Shown: piece after piece, positions 17,410 to 24,507 of the stretch
Numbering within the stretch: position 1 is the stretch's first letter
Layout: each line of letters opens with the position of its first letter
Assembly (NCBI RefSeq): GCF_003434055.1
Contig: NZ_QVEX01000006.1
Location: forward strand, 186,001-250,000
DNA: 64,000 bases
Source: Enterocloster aldenensis
GTDB lineage: Bacteria; Bacillota; Clostridia; Lachnospirales; Lachnospiraceae
Direction of reading: 5' to 3'
Notes under the pieces: generated by a model
What the model was told of the DNA's origin: nothing
The model's database searches: none
The model's input: the letters and a program-made list of their open reading frames with translations, nothing else
Position numbers and translations under genes: made by a program

Positions 17410-18099
17410 ATGCAGACCATATCCCCAAACACATTGAGCAGCATTCTATATTATAAGGATATACCGGTTTTCAGATATTCCATCCGCTATCCAGTCTTTA
17501 CCTCTGACTGCAGCCGGGCAGCGGCAGCACGAATCAATGCACATTACGCGGACCTTGCCGCAGGAAAGGAGGATTATTGCCGTACCGTACTCTATCCCCA
17601 GGCCGTGGAGGCTGCCCGCTATATCCAGGACAATCATCCGCCCTTTGAGATGTATGGGTTCACGTCAGATTATGAGGTAACATTTAATTCCGGGTGTATT
17701 ACCAGTTTATACACGGATGAATCTGCCTATATGGGCGGGGCTCACGGTTCAGTCACCCGTTCCTCCGATACATGGGATTTTGCATCCGGAAAACGGCTGC
17801 AGCTTGGGGATTTCTATCCCGGCCAGCCATTCTTTTCCCAATGGATCATACAACAGATTGAAAACCAGGCCGCCCTGGTAATCAAGTCTTCAGGCTCCCC
17901 CTACTATGAGGACTATCCCGCGCTTCTTTACAGCGCCTTCCGCGCAGACAGCTTCTTCCTGACACAGGATGGGGTTGTCATCTATTACCAGCAATACGAT
18001 ATTGCCCCCTATGGGGCCGGTATCCCGGAATTCCTCATCCCATTCAGCCAGGACAGTCCCCTATTTATAAAACCTCCGGCTGCCGGAAACAGTCAATAA
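17410..18099 (+). CDS. DUF4163/DUF3298 (RsiV-like) domain protein
   Basis: 229 residues. The first half has the DUF4163 pattern (RYSIRYPVFTS...INAHYADLAAG), the second the DUF3298 hallmark GGAHGSVTRSSDTWDFASGKRLQLGDFY. The same pair forms the sensory part of the anti-sigma factor RsiV and of the deacetylase PdaC. Here there is no signal peptide or membrane segment, which is unusual for a normally extracytoplasmic domain. GGAG precedes the ATG and a TATAAT lies at about 17376. The gene converges on the cell-wall hydrolase gene and their ends overlap by 7 bases. Ligand unknown. Confidence 0.8.
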   Translation: MQTISPNTLSSILYYKDIPVFRYSIRYPVFTSDCSRAAAARINAHYADLAAGKEDYCRTVLYPQAVEAARYIQDNHPPFEMYGFTSDYEVTFNSGCITSLYTDESAYMGGAHGSVTRSSDTWDFASGKRLQLGDFYPGQPFFSQWIIQQIENQAALVIKSSGSPYYEDYPALLYSAFRADSFFLTQDGVVIYYQQYDIAPYGAGIPEFLIPFSQDSPLFIKPPAAGNSQ

Positions 18100-18728
18100 C
18101 AATAACAGTGGTACCTGGTCCTTATATATACCCCGCTGCCCTGTCTGCCTCCTGACTGCCATACCACGTTGCCGGGCAGGACGCTTCCATGTTCCAGCAG
18201 GTACCGGGCATTGGCCCAGTTCTGCGGTGTTGGTTCCCTGTAATAGTTCCCATCCCAGGTGCATGCATACTGCCCGCGCTGGAACACCACCCCGCTTACC
18301 GAATCAGGAAACGACGGGTGGTCGACCCGGTTAAGGACAACAGAACCCACGTAGAGCTGCTCCTCATCCGGATAAGACTGGGCCTCCCCACAGATTACAT
18401 GGGCTAAAATGTATAAATCATCCTGCGTATAGGAGGATGACCTGGCGCCTGCCTGGGCCTGGGCTGTCTCCATGATGCTCCTGCTCATGGAAAATGTCCC
18501 CTCGCCCAGCTGCTGAAAGGAAGCGCTGCCCGCGCTGCCTTCATCCATCCTTCCGGTCTTCAGCACATCCACCACACGATGGATATCTTCCGTTACTGCA
18601 ATGGCCTGTATTGACAGCTCTGTTCCCGCCTCTGTCTGACCCTCCATCTGTTCCTCTGCATATACCGCACAGGGATTTGTTAAAGAAAGGATAAAGGCTG
18701 CCATACCGGATATCAATATTTTTTTCAT
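18093..18728 (-). CDS. Secreted cell-wall hydrolase (SleB-like)
   Basis: 211 residues. A signal peptide (residues 1-24, MKKILISGMAAFILSL...AVYA-EE) precedes a low-complexity linker and a C-terminal Hydrolase_2 domain (about 100-205): LYILAHVICGEAQSYPDEEQLYVGSVVLNRV with the presumed catalytic Glu, then QYACTWDGNYYREPTPQNW. This family includes the spore cortex-lytic enzyme SleB and other peptidoglycan lytic transglycosylases. AAGGAG lies 5-6 bases before the ATG. A spore role is possible but not shown; the upstream region carries a striking 10-bp-phased repeat. Confidence 0.85.
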   Translation of the reverse strand: MKKILISGMAAFILSLTNPCAVYAEEQMEGQTEAGTELSIQAIAVTEDIHRVVDVLKTGRMDEGSAGSASFQQLGEGTFSMSRSIMETAQAQAGARSSSYTQDDLYILAHVICGEAQSYPDEEQLYVGSVVLNRVDHPSFPDSVSGVVFQRGQYACTWDGNYYREPTPQNWANARYLLEHGSVLPGNVVWQSGGRQGSGVYIRTRYHCYCY

Positions 18729-18808
18729 GTAAGCTCCTTATATTTCGTACGCAGATTTCCATTTTCTGCTTTTCTTTGTATTTTAACCCAAAATACAGAA
18801 GTCTAAAC

Positions 18809-18871
18809 ATGACTGTATATGGTTTGTACATGGCTGTACATGACCGTATATGGACCTATATCCGTATATGA
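18809..18871. repeat. Cluster of ~10-bp phased ATG(G/A)C(T/C)GTAY repeats
   Basis: Degenerate decamers of the form ATGGCTGTAC start at 18809, 18819, 18830, 18840, 18850 and 18860, with a last partial copy at 18868. Spacing is 10-11 bp, close to one helical turn. The cluster lies 80-145 bases upstream of the cell-wall hydrolase start and just beyond the terminator of the neighbouring gene. It could be a multi-site operator. Confidence 0.6.
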
Positions 18872-18894
18872 CAGAGCCTGGATGGACCATAGAT

Positions 18895-18928
18895 AAAAAA
18901 GAGACAGAACCACGAACGGTCCTGTCCC
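18895..18928 (-). terminator. Terminator of the 18971-19294 gene
   Basis: An 11-bp stem with two G-T pairs (18901-18911 with 18918-18928) and a 6-base loop. On the minus strand it is followed by T6 (complement of 18895-18900). Confidence 0.8.
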
Positions 18929-18970
18929 TCTCGTTGAATCCTGTCATTCTATGTTGAAATGGATCCTGTC

Positions 18971-19294
18971 CTATTTTAATCCAAGAATCTTGTCTGCATC
19001 CGGTTTGATTTTGTTCCAGGCAGCAGTCAGCGCCTCCCTTAACCTGTCCTCGCCTGCAAATTCCATCTGTTTTTTCAGAATATACAGATCCCGCTCTTCC
19101 GGCGCCATCTGATAATATTCATCATCATCGCAATATGTATCACTGAGGAAATTATATTTGTTCACCAGCAGCTTCTTATATGCTATCTCTGCAATGCTCC
19201 ACCGCTTGGTATGTTCCCCGCTCAGCACATCAAAATCCACAAAAATAATGATATCCAAATTGTTAGTCCGGTATTTTAAGGCTTCTATTCTCAT
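18971..19294 (-). CDS. Hypothetical 107-residue protein
   Basis: I do not recognise a family. The protein starts MRIEALKYRTNNLDIIIFVDFDVLSGEHTK, a likely beta-strand pair, then becomes acidic and helical (DTYCDDDEYYQMAPEERDLYILKKQ). There is no signal peptide or membrane segment, so it should be cytoplasmic. GGAGGGATT precedes the ATG and a good terminator follows, so the reading frame is likely real. It is divergent from the small membrane protein at 19446. Confidence 0.6.
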   Translation of the reverse strand: MRIEALKYRTNNLDIIIFVDFDVLSGEHTKRWSIAEIAYKKLLVNKYNFLSDTYCDDDEYYQMAPEERDLYILKKQMEFAGEDRLREALTAAWNKIKPDADKILGLK

Positions 19295-19445
19295 AATCCC
19301 TCCGCTGTATTCCTCTTTGCGACCCTTTTATTATAACAAAGTTAAACCCATAAAACCACATGATTTTATTTCTGTGAAGAAAAGTGGTGAAATTTTTGTA
19401 GATTTGTGGTAGAATGGGAACATACATTCGGCGGGAGGGGTCATA

Positions 19446-19802
19446 ATGGAACTACAGCCAGTCTGGTTCATCATTCCACTTATACTATTAGGCGGTATCA
19501 TCTATTCGGTTGTCCGCGGCTACATAAAGGGCTGCGTGCTGGCCTGTATTTCCATACTCACATCCCTGTGTAACCTTCTTTATTATATAGCCGGTTTCTT
19601 CCTGCAGTGCCCCGGGGATTATCTGCCTTATCCGGCCGTTATTCCGTTTTTAGGCTTTTCTTTTATTGTCTGGCTGCTGATTGGCGGTATCTGCGCATCC
19701 AGACAGTGGCCGCTGCGGCCTTCTGTGTCCATATGCCTGCTTGTCAACGTATTTCTGATACTGACCTGGAACCTCCTGGTTTATACGTCCTATTTCCTGT
19801 GA
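19446..19802 (+). CDS. Hypothetical small membrane protein
   Basis: 118 residues with three to four hydrophobic segments (about 5-24, 30-52, 62-84 and 94-115). Between the second and third is a Cys/Pro-rich loop, CPGDYLPYPAVIP. No family is recognised. GGGAGGGG precedes the ATG, and an extended -10-like TGTGGTAGAAT lies at 19406-19416. Its last 13 bases overlap the end of the tiny minus-strand ORF at 19790-19879. Confidence 0.6.
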   Translation: MELQPVWFIIPLILLGGIIYSVVRGYIKGCVLACISILTSLCNLLYYIAGFFLQCPGDYLPYPAVIPFLGFSFIVWLLIGGICASRQWPLRPSVSICLLVNVFLILTWNLLVYTSYFL

Positions 19803-19879
19803 TGCCTGTCCCATATCCCTGCATACAGCAGGCCTGCGGCAATGACAGCAATTACAATGATTCCCTTCAGTTCTTCCAT
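19790..19879 (-). CDS. 29-residue putative membrane peptide
   Basis: An ATG at 19877-19879 preceded by AGGGAGATACC, and a 30-codon frame ending in TAG at 19790-19792. The peptide starts MEELKGIIVIAVIAAGLLYAG and ends in basic residues (WDRHHRK): one hydrophobic helix with an acidic start and basic tail. Its size and layout resemble single-pass regulatory or toxin-type peptides, but no family can be named. A promoter with extended -10 lies just upstream. The strong ribosome site and promoter argue that it is expressed. Confidence 0.55.
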   Translation of the reverse strand: MEELKGIIVIAVIAAGLLYAGIWDRHHRK

Positions 19880-19918
19880 GGTATCTCCCTATTGATAGCG
19901 TGTACGGATTTCCCCCAC

Positions 19919-19947
19919 ATTATATCATATTCATACAGCACAGTCAC
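19919..19947 (-). promoter_or_regulatory. Promoter for the 29-residue peptide
   Basis: The minus strand has -35 GTGACT (19942-19947), 17 bases and -10 TATAAT (19919-19924), with TGA forming an extended -10. It overlaps the stop codon region of the 52-residue ORF and lies 40 bases before the peptide start. Confidence 0.55.
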
Positions 19948-20089
19948 TTACATATTGATGTATTAGCATTGCCTTTCTTTCTCCCAGTACATTAACCAGC
20001 TCCGTCAATGTCAGCAGACCCTCAACGTATATCCATGCAAGCCTGGCTGCCTCTCCCCCTACTTCTGCCACTAATTCCAGTTGCGTCAT
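19931..20089 (-). CDS. 52-residue hypothetical protein
   Basis: ATG at 20087-20089 preceded by AGAGGGGGAAAC, and a TGA at 19931-19933. The product begins MTQLELVAEVGGEAARLAWI and is predicted helical and soluble (LTELVNVLGERKAMLIHQY). No family recognised. It is directly followed by the 29-residue peptide gene, but the latter has its own promoter. The good ribosome site is the main support. Confidence 0.5.
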   Translation of the reverse strand: MTQLELVAEVGGEAARLAWIYVEGLLTLTELVNVLGERKAMLIHQYVSDCAV

Positions 20090-20197
20090 GTTTCCCCCTC
20101 TTTCAACATGTTTTTCCCAGCCAATACAAATGCCGGCCTAATATTATATTCAATGACATGGGGAAAGATTCCATAAAAAGGTGGAAATAGTAAAATT

Positions 20198-20227
20198 AAA
20201 ATGGCCAGTCGGGGAACTGGCCATTTT
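20198..20227 (-). terminator. Perfect 12-bp hairpin terminator
   Basis: AAAATGGCCAGT (20198-20209) pairs perfectly with ACTGGCCATTTT (20216-20227) across a 6-base loop. On the minus strand TTTTAATTTTA follows. It would stop minus-strand transcripts coming from the ATP-grasp gene or from a promoter-like element at 20296-20304. Confidence 0.75.
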
Positions 20228-20401
20228 AGGAGAAGGTATTTCGTTTCTTATGGGGTGTAGCAAAAACTATATAATGTATTGGGGGGGTTACGTCTATTAT
20301 AATAGCACACGCTTTAAAAAAAGTGTGCACAAACTTTAGGGATGATGAAAAATAAATTTATGCACTTTGCAGGAAAGACGCTGATGCAAAAGCCTGCGGG
20401 C

Positions 20402-21253
20402 TTATCCGCGGTTCACAATTCCCTCATAGAATTGAAATACAAACTGATTGGGGGACAACCCGGATACCTGTCCATCCCCTGTTTCTATGATTGTCCAAGA
20501 ACCATCCTCCAGCTCTGCAAAGTCAACCGTATAAAAATGGCTGTTCAGTCCGGTGAACTGACGGACCAGGGACATGGGCACCCTGGGCCGTGACGCATCC
20601 TGATTGGAGTTGGCTGTCACAGACAGCACATGTCCATTCAGTATAAATGCCCTGTATTCATTGGTCCTGCCCTGTACCTTTGCAAGATCCGCATATTCTT
20701 TTATCACAATCCCACCGTCAAAAAGATTTCCTCTCAGTTCCTTAAAACGCTCCAGATATCCATTCAGCTGCCGGTCCGTATAACCGGCATCAAAATACAC
20801 CGGAAAGTCAGACCCTTTTACCGACTTGACGTAGTCCTTTATCAGGAAACGTCCATACTGTCTCCTTATCTCCTGCCAGTCTACCGGCTCATCCTGCTTG
20901 AAAACAGTCATCCGAGGCGTACTTCCCTTTATATGCGGGTAAACATTGGGAAATTCATGACAGAGCCTGTACTCTTCGGGTGAATTAATCAGCCGGATGC
21001 CCTGTTCCAGCAGGGCGTCATAAAGACAGCCGTACTGATCCGGTTTAAGCATCCATCCCCGGTAAATGCAGGGGCCGGGTTCCAGGTCCCCAGGATAAAA
21101 CTTAAGCCTGTCTTTTGCCATAAACCCGTCATAATTGTAAAAGCCAGCCATTAAATCAGGGAAGCGCACAGCTTCCCTATATTCATATTCATAATCCGGG
21201 TCCGGCTTCCTTATATTAAAATAATCAGCCGGATACAAAATAAGTGTCTTCAT
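20402..21253 (-). CDS. ATP-grasp domain protein (R2K clade, DUF4343-like)
   Basis: 283 residues. Conserved blocks FLIKDYVKSVKGSDFP (about 135-150, nucleotide-binding Lys), GGIVIKEYADL (about 182-192), NEYRAFILNGHVLSVTAN and the C-terminal TIIETGDGQVSGL resemble the R2K ATP-grasp clade. Such proteins ligate a carboxylate to an amine and are often found in peptide or nucleotide-modifying or conflict systems; the substrate here is unknown. GAGGAAGAGCG precedes the ATG. It has its own promoter and a short hairpin over its stop codon (20387-20403). It lies just downstream of the SOS-type operon. Confidence 0.75.
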   Translation of the reverse strand: MKTLILYPADYFNIRKPDPDYEYEYREAVRFPDLMAGFYNYDGFMAKDRLKFYPGDLEPGPCIYRGWMLKPDQYGCLYDALLEQGIRLINSPEEYRLCHEFPNVYPHIKGSTPRMTVFKQDEPVDWQEIRRQYGRFLIKDYVKSVKGSDFPVYFDAGYTDRQLNGYLERFKELRGNLFDGGIVIKEYADLAKVQGRTNEYRAFILNGHVLSVTANSNQDASRPRVPMSLVRQFTGLNSHFYTVDFAELEDGSWTIIETGDGQVSGLSPNQFVFQFYEGIVNRG

Positions 21254-21286
21254 CGCTCTTCCTCACATGTAATCACTTGGATTATC

Positions 21287-21315
21287 ATTTTACCATGTCA
21301 GGACAGGTTATACAA
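21287..21315 (-). promoter_or_regulatory. Promoter of the ATP-grasp gene
   Basis: The minus strand has -35 TTGTAT (21310-21315), 17 bases, -10 TAAAAT (21287-21292), 34 bases before the start codon. This suggests expression partly independent of the SOS promoter upstream. Confidence 0.5.
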
Positions 21316-21323
21316 TATGACAC

Positions 21324-21563
21324 TTAAAAGTGAAAGGAATATCCGCACGGACACTCTATGTCACCCTTATTATAAATCTCACCCCGGATTCTTCTGATAT
21401 GCGCCCGGCTCCCGCACACCGGACACACGAAATCAGCTTCGCCAAATCCGTCCGTGGGCTGCAGCGCCACCAGTGAGGCACGGATAAAATGATACAAATT
21501 GTCAAAGCTGATATCCTCGCCAGCCTCAGGACATCCGGCAGTCCTGCCCGTGTAGTCTCCCAT
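21324..21563 (-). CDS. Hypothetical zinc-ribbon protein
   Basis: 79 residues. The C-terminal half has a zinc-ribbon layout, CPVCGS (about 47-52) and CPCGYSFHF at the end, around a basic strand RAHIRRIRGEIYN. The N-terminal half is acidic with DISFDNLYHFIRASLVAL, a likely helix. No family is recognised. GGAGGAAGACAG precedes the ATG at 21563. It is 45 bases after the 80-residue gene and probably shares the SOS promoter. Confidence 0.6.
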   Translation of the reverse strand: MGDYTGRTAGCPEAGEDISFDNLYHFIRASLVALQPTDGFGEADFVCPVCGSRAHIRRIRGEIYNKGDIECPCGYSFHF

Positions 21564-21608
21564 CTGTCTTCCTCCATGATAATCTCTTATCTGCCACGAT
21601 ACTATATA

Positions 21609-21851
21609 TTATGCAAAAAGCGGCTCCAGGCGCAGCTTATTGGAAAAATCAAAGAGCGGGACAGGCCTGTCCCCCTCTTTCTCTGCGCCCATGGCTTTGT
21701 ACCAGATATCCAGCGCCCTCTGAACCGTTATCTCCATATCATGGTAATAATAAAGGCTTGCACCAGTATGGGTCACCACGTCCTCGATGAGCAGTCTGGC
21801 ATCCTGATTTTCAAACATGACTTCATTGAGATTGTCCTTTGTAATCTTCAT
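21609..21851 (-). CDS. Hypothetical 80-residue protein, first full gene after an SOS promoter
   Basis: An unrecognised soluble protein starting MKITKDNLNEVMFENQDARLL, with VTHTGASLYYYHDMEITVQRALDIWYKAMG in the middle and an acidic-to-basic tail. AAGGAGG lies 6 bases before the ATG, one of the best ribosome sites in the window. It lies about 140 bases downstream of a promoter carrying two LexA boxes, so it should be DNA-damage inducible. No known SOS protein resembles it to my eye. Confidence 0.65.
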   Translation of the reverse strand: MKITKDNLNEVMFENQDARLLIEDVVTHTGASLYYYHDMEITVQRALDIWYKAMGAEKEGDRPVPLFDFSNKLRLEPLFA

Positions 21852-21867
21852 CGGGTACCTCCTTACT

Positions 21868-21948
21868 CTAATCCTTATCCACAGCTTCTTTCAATGATAT
21901 ATAAATCACATATATTAAAATAGTATATATGATATATGCTCCTGCCAT
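21868..21948 (-). CDS. Possible 26-residue membrane peptide in the SOS leader
   Basis: ATG at 21946-21948 (or the adjacent GTG at 21949-21951) opens a frame ending in TAG at 21868-21870. Residues 2-19 are almost purely hydrophobic (AGAYIIYTILIYVIYISL), and the tail KEAVDKD is charged. It resembles in size the SOS-induced membrane peptides such as TisB, but no sequence likeness is claimed. Only a weak AGG precedes it, so translation is uncertain. Its stop is 16 bases before the next start codon. Confidence 0.35.
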   Translation of the reverse strand: MAGAYIIYTILIYVIYISLKEAVDKD

Positions 21949-21971
21949 CACGTCTATAAAATGCCTGATAG

Positions 21972-22023
21972 GAACATATGTTCTTCATGTATACATAATA
22001 GCACGAACATACGTTCGAGTCAA
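21972..22023 (-). promoter_or_regulatory. SOS promoter with two LexA boxes
   Basis: The minus strand has -35 TTGACT (22018-22023), 17 bases and -10 TATTAT (21995-22000). CGAACATACGTTCG (22004-22017), a full match to the Gram-positive LexA consensus CGAACRNRYGTTYG, fills the spacer. A second box, GAACATATGTTC (21972-21983), is a perfect 12-bp palindrome lying just past the start of transcription. Double occupancy should repress tightly until RecA-driven LexA cleavage. Confidence 0.88.
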
Positions 22024-22063
22024 GCCCCATCTGCTATTATTACATGATTTTCCATATCCTCTC

Positions 22064-22092
22064 TTGCTTTTAGGGTTGCCATATAATATAAT
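22064..22092 (+). promoter_or_regulatory. Promoter of the YczE-like gene
   Basis: TTGCTT (22064-22069), 17 bases, TATAAT (22087-22092) on the plus strand, 43 bases before the ATG. It does not overlap the LexA boxes, so this divergent gene is probably not SOS-controlled. Confidence 0.55.
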
Positions 22093-22134
22093 GTGGAAGA
22101 TATCCTAATTTAAGATTTCCTATTATGCAGAAGC

Positions 22135-22797
22135 ATGGAAAGGTTATGGATCATGTTAGCAGGCTACTTTAAGAAAATTGGCATGCGCCGTTTTACGGTC
22201 ATGGCAATCGGTAATTTATTTCTCGGGATGGGAATCAGCATATTCAAATTATCCGGTCTGGGTAATGATCCGTTCAGCGGCATGGTCATGGCGCTGTCTG
22301 ACAGGACAGGCATCACATACGCCCTTTTCCTTGTGATGGTAAATGCAGTACTGTTCCTGTATGAAATCACCGCAGGCAGGAAACTGATCGGTGCCGGCAC
22401 GCTGATCAATGCTTTCCTGTTAGGGTACATAGTAACCTTCTTTTACGATATATGGCTTACCTTCATCGGCACGCCGGAACAGATGCCCCAGCGTGTCATC
22501 ACGGTTTTAACCGGGGTCATCATAACCAGCTTTGGCGTTTCCCTGTACCAATACCCAAACGTAGGCGTGGCTCCCTATGACAGCATTTCCCTGATATGGT
22601 GCAGGAAGAAACCTCATGTGCCGTATTTCTGGTACAGGATCAGTACGGATACCTTCTGCGCCCTCGTATGCTGGCTGTCCGGAGGAATCATCGGCCTGGG
22701 CACCCTCCTGGCAGCATTCGGCCTGGGTCCCATTGTCCAGTTTTTTAATGTACATGTATCTTCCAGGCTTTTAGATACCGGCTCCGTACTTCAATAA
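22135..22797 (+). CDS. YczE/YyaS/YitT family membrane protein
   Basis: 220 residues with about five to six membrane segments. The N-terminal block FTVMAIGNLFLGMGISIFKLSGLGNDPFSGMVMALS and the later SFGVSLYQYPNVGVAPYDSIS are the repeated glycine-rich pattern of YczE-like integral membrane proteins. Their function is not established. The first ATG (22135) has only AGAAG upstream; an ATG six codons later (22153) has AAAGG, so the start is uncertain. The gene is divergent from the SOS operon. Confidence 0.75.
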   Translation: MERLWIMLAGYFKKIGMRRFTVMAIGNLFLGMGISIFKLSGLGNDPFSGMVMALSDRTGITYALFLVMVNAVLFLYEITAGRKLIGAGTLINAFLLGYIVTFFYDIWLTFIGTPEQMPQRVITVLTGVIITSFGVSLYQYPNVGVAPYDSISLIWCRKKPHVPYFWYRISTDTFCALVCWLSGGIIGLGTLLAAFGLGPIVQFFNVHVSSRLLDTGSVLQ

Positions 22798-22885
22798 TTT
22801 GTAAGTTTTTCTTCAAACTACGTCCATGAATATCAGGTATAATGAATTTAGTCCAGGTCCAGCCCTGGGATACAAAGGAGGAATC

Positions 22886-23707
22886 ATGATGGATACAAAC
22901 AAAAAAATATTAATCGGCGCCATCAGTGCTGCCGTGGTTATCGGAGGGGTCGCCATTGGCCTGATTTTAAGCCAGACACCGGAGAAGGCAGACCTTACAA
23001 CCATACACACGGAGGCGGCCACCGAGCCCCCCAGTGAAACCCTGCCGCCCGCCACCACGGAGGCAGAGACGGCACCCACTTCCGCGCACACGGATGCTGC
23101 TTCCAGCGTGACAGCGGATATAGGGACCTACACAGCCGGCAAGGTTTCGGTCCAGTACCCCATCCTGACCATGGATGATGCCCAGAATCAGGATAAAATC
23201 AACGCACTGTTAAAATCCAACGCCCTTTCCGTCATCAAAGCCAATGATATCGACGAGGCCAAGGACACCCTTTCCATCAAATGCAAGATCGTATCCGCTG
23301 ACCGCAAGCGTGTTACTGCCACCTATACAGGCAGCCTTTCAAAGGACGGCGGCGCTTATCCGGTCAGCCTGTTCTATACCAACACGGTAAACCTTCTGCA
23401 GGCCCAGGACCTTGGGTTTGACGATTTTACAGACGCCTATACCATGGCAGGATATGTGTTAAGCGACGATGTGAAATTCAACGGTATTTCCTCTGATGTG
23501 GAAGCCGCGGTACTGGAATACAGAAGTTCCCTGGATATCGACACACTGACAAGGATATTTGACGGCGCGGACTTCCCCCTGGCATCTGAAACCCAGTGGC
23601 CTGAGTCCTTTAGTTATGAGAAACAGGGAACCATCTATTTCTCCATGCCGGTCCCCCATGCCCTGGGAGATTACGTCATAGTTGCATTTGACCCGTCAAC
23701 CAAATAG
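22886..23707 (+). CDS. Membrane-anchored extracytoplasmic protein of unknown function
   Basis: 273 residues. A short basic N-terminus and one membrane segment (about 6-29, ILIGAISAAVVIGGVAIGLIL) are followed by a Thr/Glu/Pro/Ala-rich spacer (35-80) and an outside domain of about 190 residues. The segment LSIKCKIVSADRKRVTATYTGSLSKDGGAYPVSLFYTNTVNL is reminiscent of DUF4163-type domains, but I would not assign it. AAAGGAGG precedes a double ATG (22886/22889). Downstream is upp, with its own promoter. Confidence 0.6.
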   Translation: MMDTNKKILIGAISAAVVIGGVAIGLILSQTPEKADLTTIHTEAATEPPSETLPPATTEAETAPTSAHTDAASSVTADIGTYTAGKVSVQYPILTMDDAQNQDKINALLKSNALSVIKANDIDEAKDTLSIKCKIVSADRKRVTATYTGSLSKDGGAYPVSLFYTNTVNLLQAQDLGFDDFTDAYTMAGYVLSDDVKFNGISSDVEAAVLEYRSSLDIDTLTRIFDGADFPLASETQWPESFSYEKQGTIYFSMPVPHALGDYVIVAFDPSTK

Positions 23708-23726
23708 CCATGGCAAAACATTCTGG

Positions 23727-23755
23727 TTGATATCATAAGATATTTGATATATAAT
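23727..23755 (+). promoter_or_regulatory. Promoter of upp
   Basis: TTGATA (23727-23732), 17 bases, TATAAT (23750-23755), 38 bases before the upp start. No PyrR-type attenuator fold is seen in the short leader. Confidence 0.75.
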
Positions 23756-23793
23756 TATCATTAATTCTAATAGATAAAGGAGCAGCTACAACT

Positions 23794-24423
23794 ATGGATA
23801 ACGTAATGATTTTTGACCACCCGTTGATTCAGCACAAGATTTCCATACTGCGCAACAAAGCTACAGGAACCAACGAGTTCCGCGCCCTCATTGAGGAGAT
23901 TGCCATGCTCATGGGTTATGAGGCCCTGCGTGACCTTCCCGTGGAGGATGTGGAGGTTGAAACCCCCATTGAGACGTGTATGACGCCTATGATTTCCGGA
24001 CGTAAGCTGGCCGTGGTACCCATCCTCCGTGCAGGACTTGGCATGGTTAACGGCATCCTTGCACTGGTTCCCAGCGCCAAGGTAGGCCACATCGGACTGT
24101 ACCGCGACGAGGTAACGCATGAGCCTCACGAATATTACTGTAAGCTTCCAAACCCCATTGAGGAGCGCACCATCATTGTGACAGACCCCATGCTGGCAAC
24201 CGGCGGTTCCGGCGTGGCTGCAGTGGATTTCATCAAGGAACACGGCGGCAAAAAGATTAAATTCATGGCAATCATCGCTGCCCCTGAAGGACTTGAACGT
24301 CTTCACAAGGCCCATCCTGATATTCAGGTTTATGTGGGTCACCTGGACCGCTGTCTCAATGAGAATGCTTATATCTGTCCGGGACTGGGCGATGCCGGGG
24401 ATAGGATATTTGGAACAAAGTAA
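23794..24423 (+). CDS. upp: Uracil phosphoribosyltransferase
   Basis: 209 residues, the usual UPRTase length. It carries the PRPP-binding motif [15 protein letters not shown] (about 131-145), [11 protein letters not shown] and the uracil-binding C-terminus [18 protein letters not shown]. It makes UMP from uracil and PRPP in pyrimidine salvage. AAAGGAG lies 11 bases before the ATG. It is monocistronic, with a promoter in front and a long terminator behind that also marks the end of the licT operon on the other strand. Confidence 0.97.
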   Translation: MDNVMIFDHPLIQHKISILRNKATGTNEFRALIEEIAMLMGYEALRDLPVEDVEVETPIETCMTPMISGRKLAVVPILRAGLGMVNGILALVPSAKVGHIGLYRDEVTHEPHEYYCKLPNPIEERTIIVTDPMLATGGSGVAAVDFIKEHGGKKIKFMAIIAAPEGLERLHKAHPDIQVYVGHLDRCLNENAYICPGLGDAGDRIFGTK

Positions 24424-24456
24424 ATTTAAGAAATGACATAAATGATACGGATGCTG

Positions 24457-24507
24457 AAAGGCAGAGGGATGTAACATGGGTTACACGTCCTCTGCCTTTC
24501 TTGATTT
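24457..24507 (+). terminator. Terminator of upp
   Basis: An 11-bp stem AAAGGCAGAGG/CCTCTGCCTTT (24457-24467 with 24489-24499), topped by an inner TGTAAC/GTTACA hairpin and followed by CTTGATTT. It is placed between the convergent ends of upp and licT. Confidence 0.75.

Noticed and set aside
20342..20593. Plus-strand ORF of 83 codons with ATG at 20342
   Set aside because: Mostly antisense to the ATP-grasp gene and lacks a ribosome site.
22064..22797. SOS control of the YczE-like gene
   Set aside because: Its own TTGCTT-17-TATAAT promoter lies about 50 bases away from the nearest LexA box and does not overlap it.
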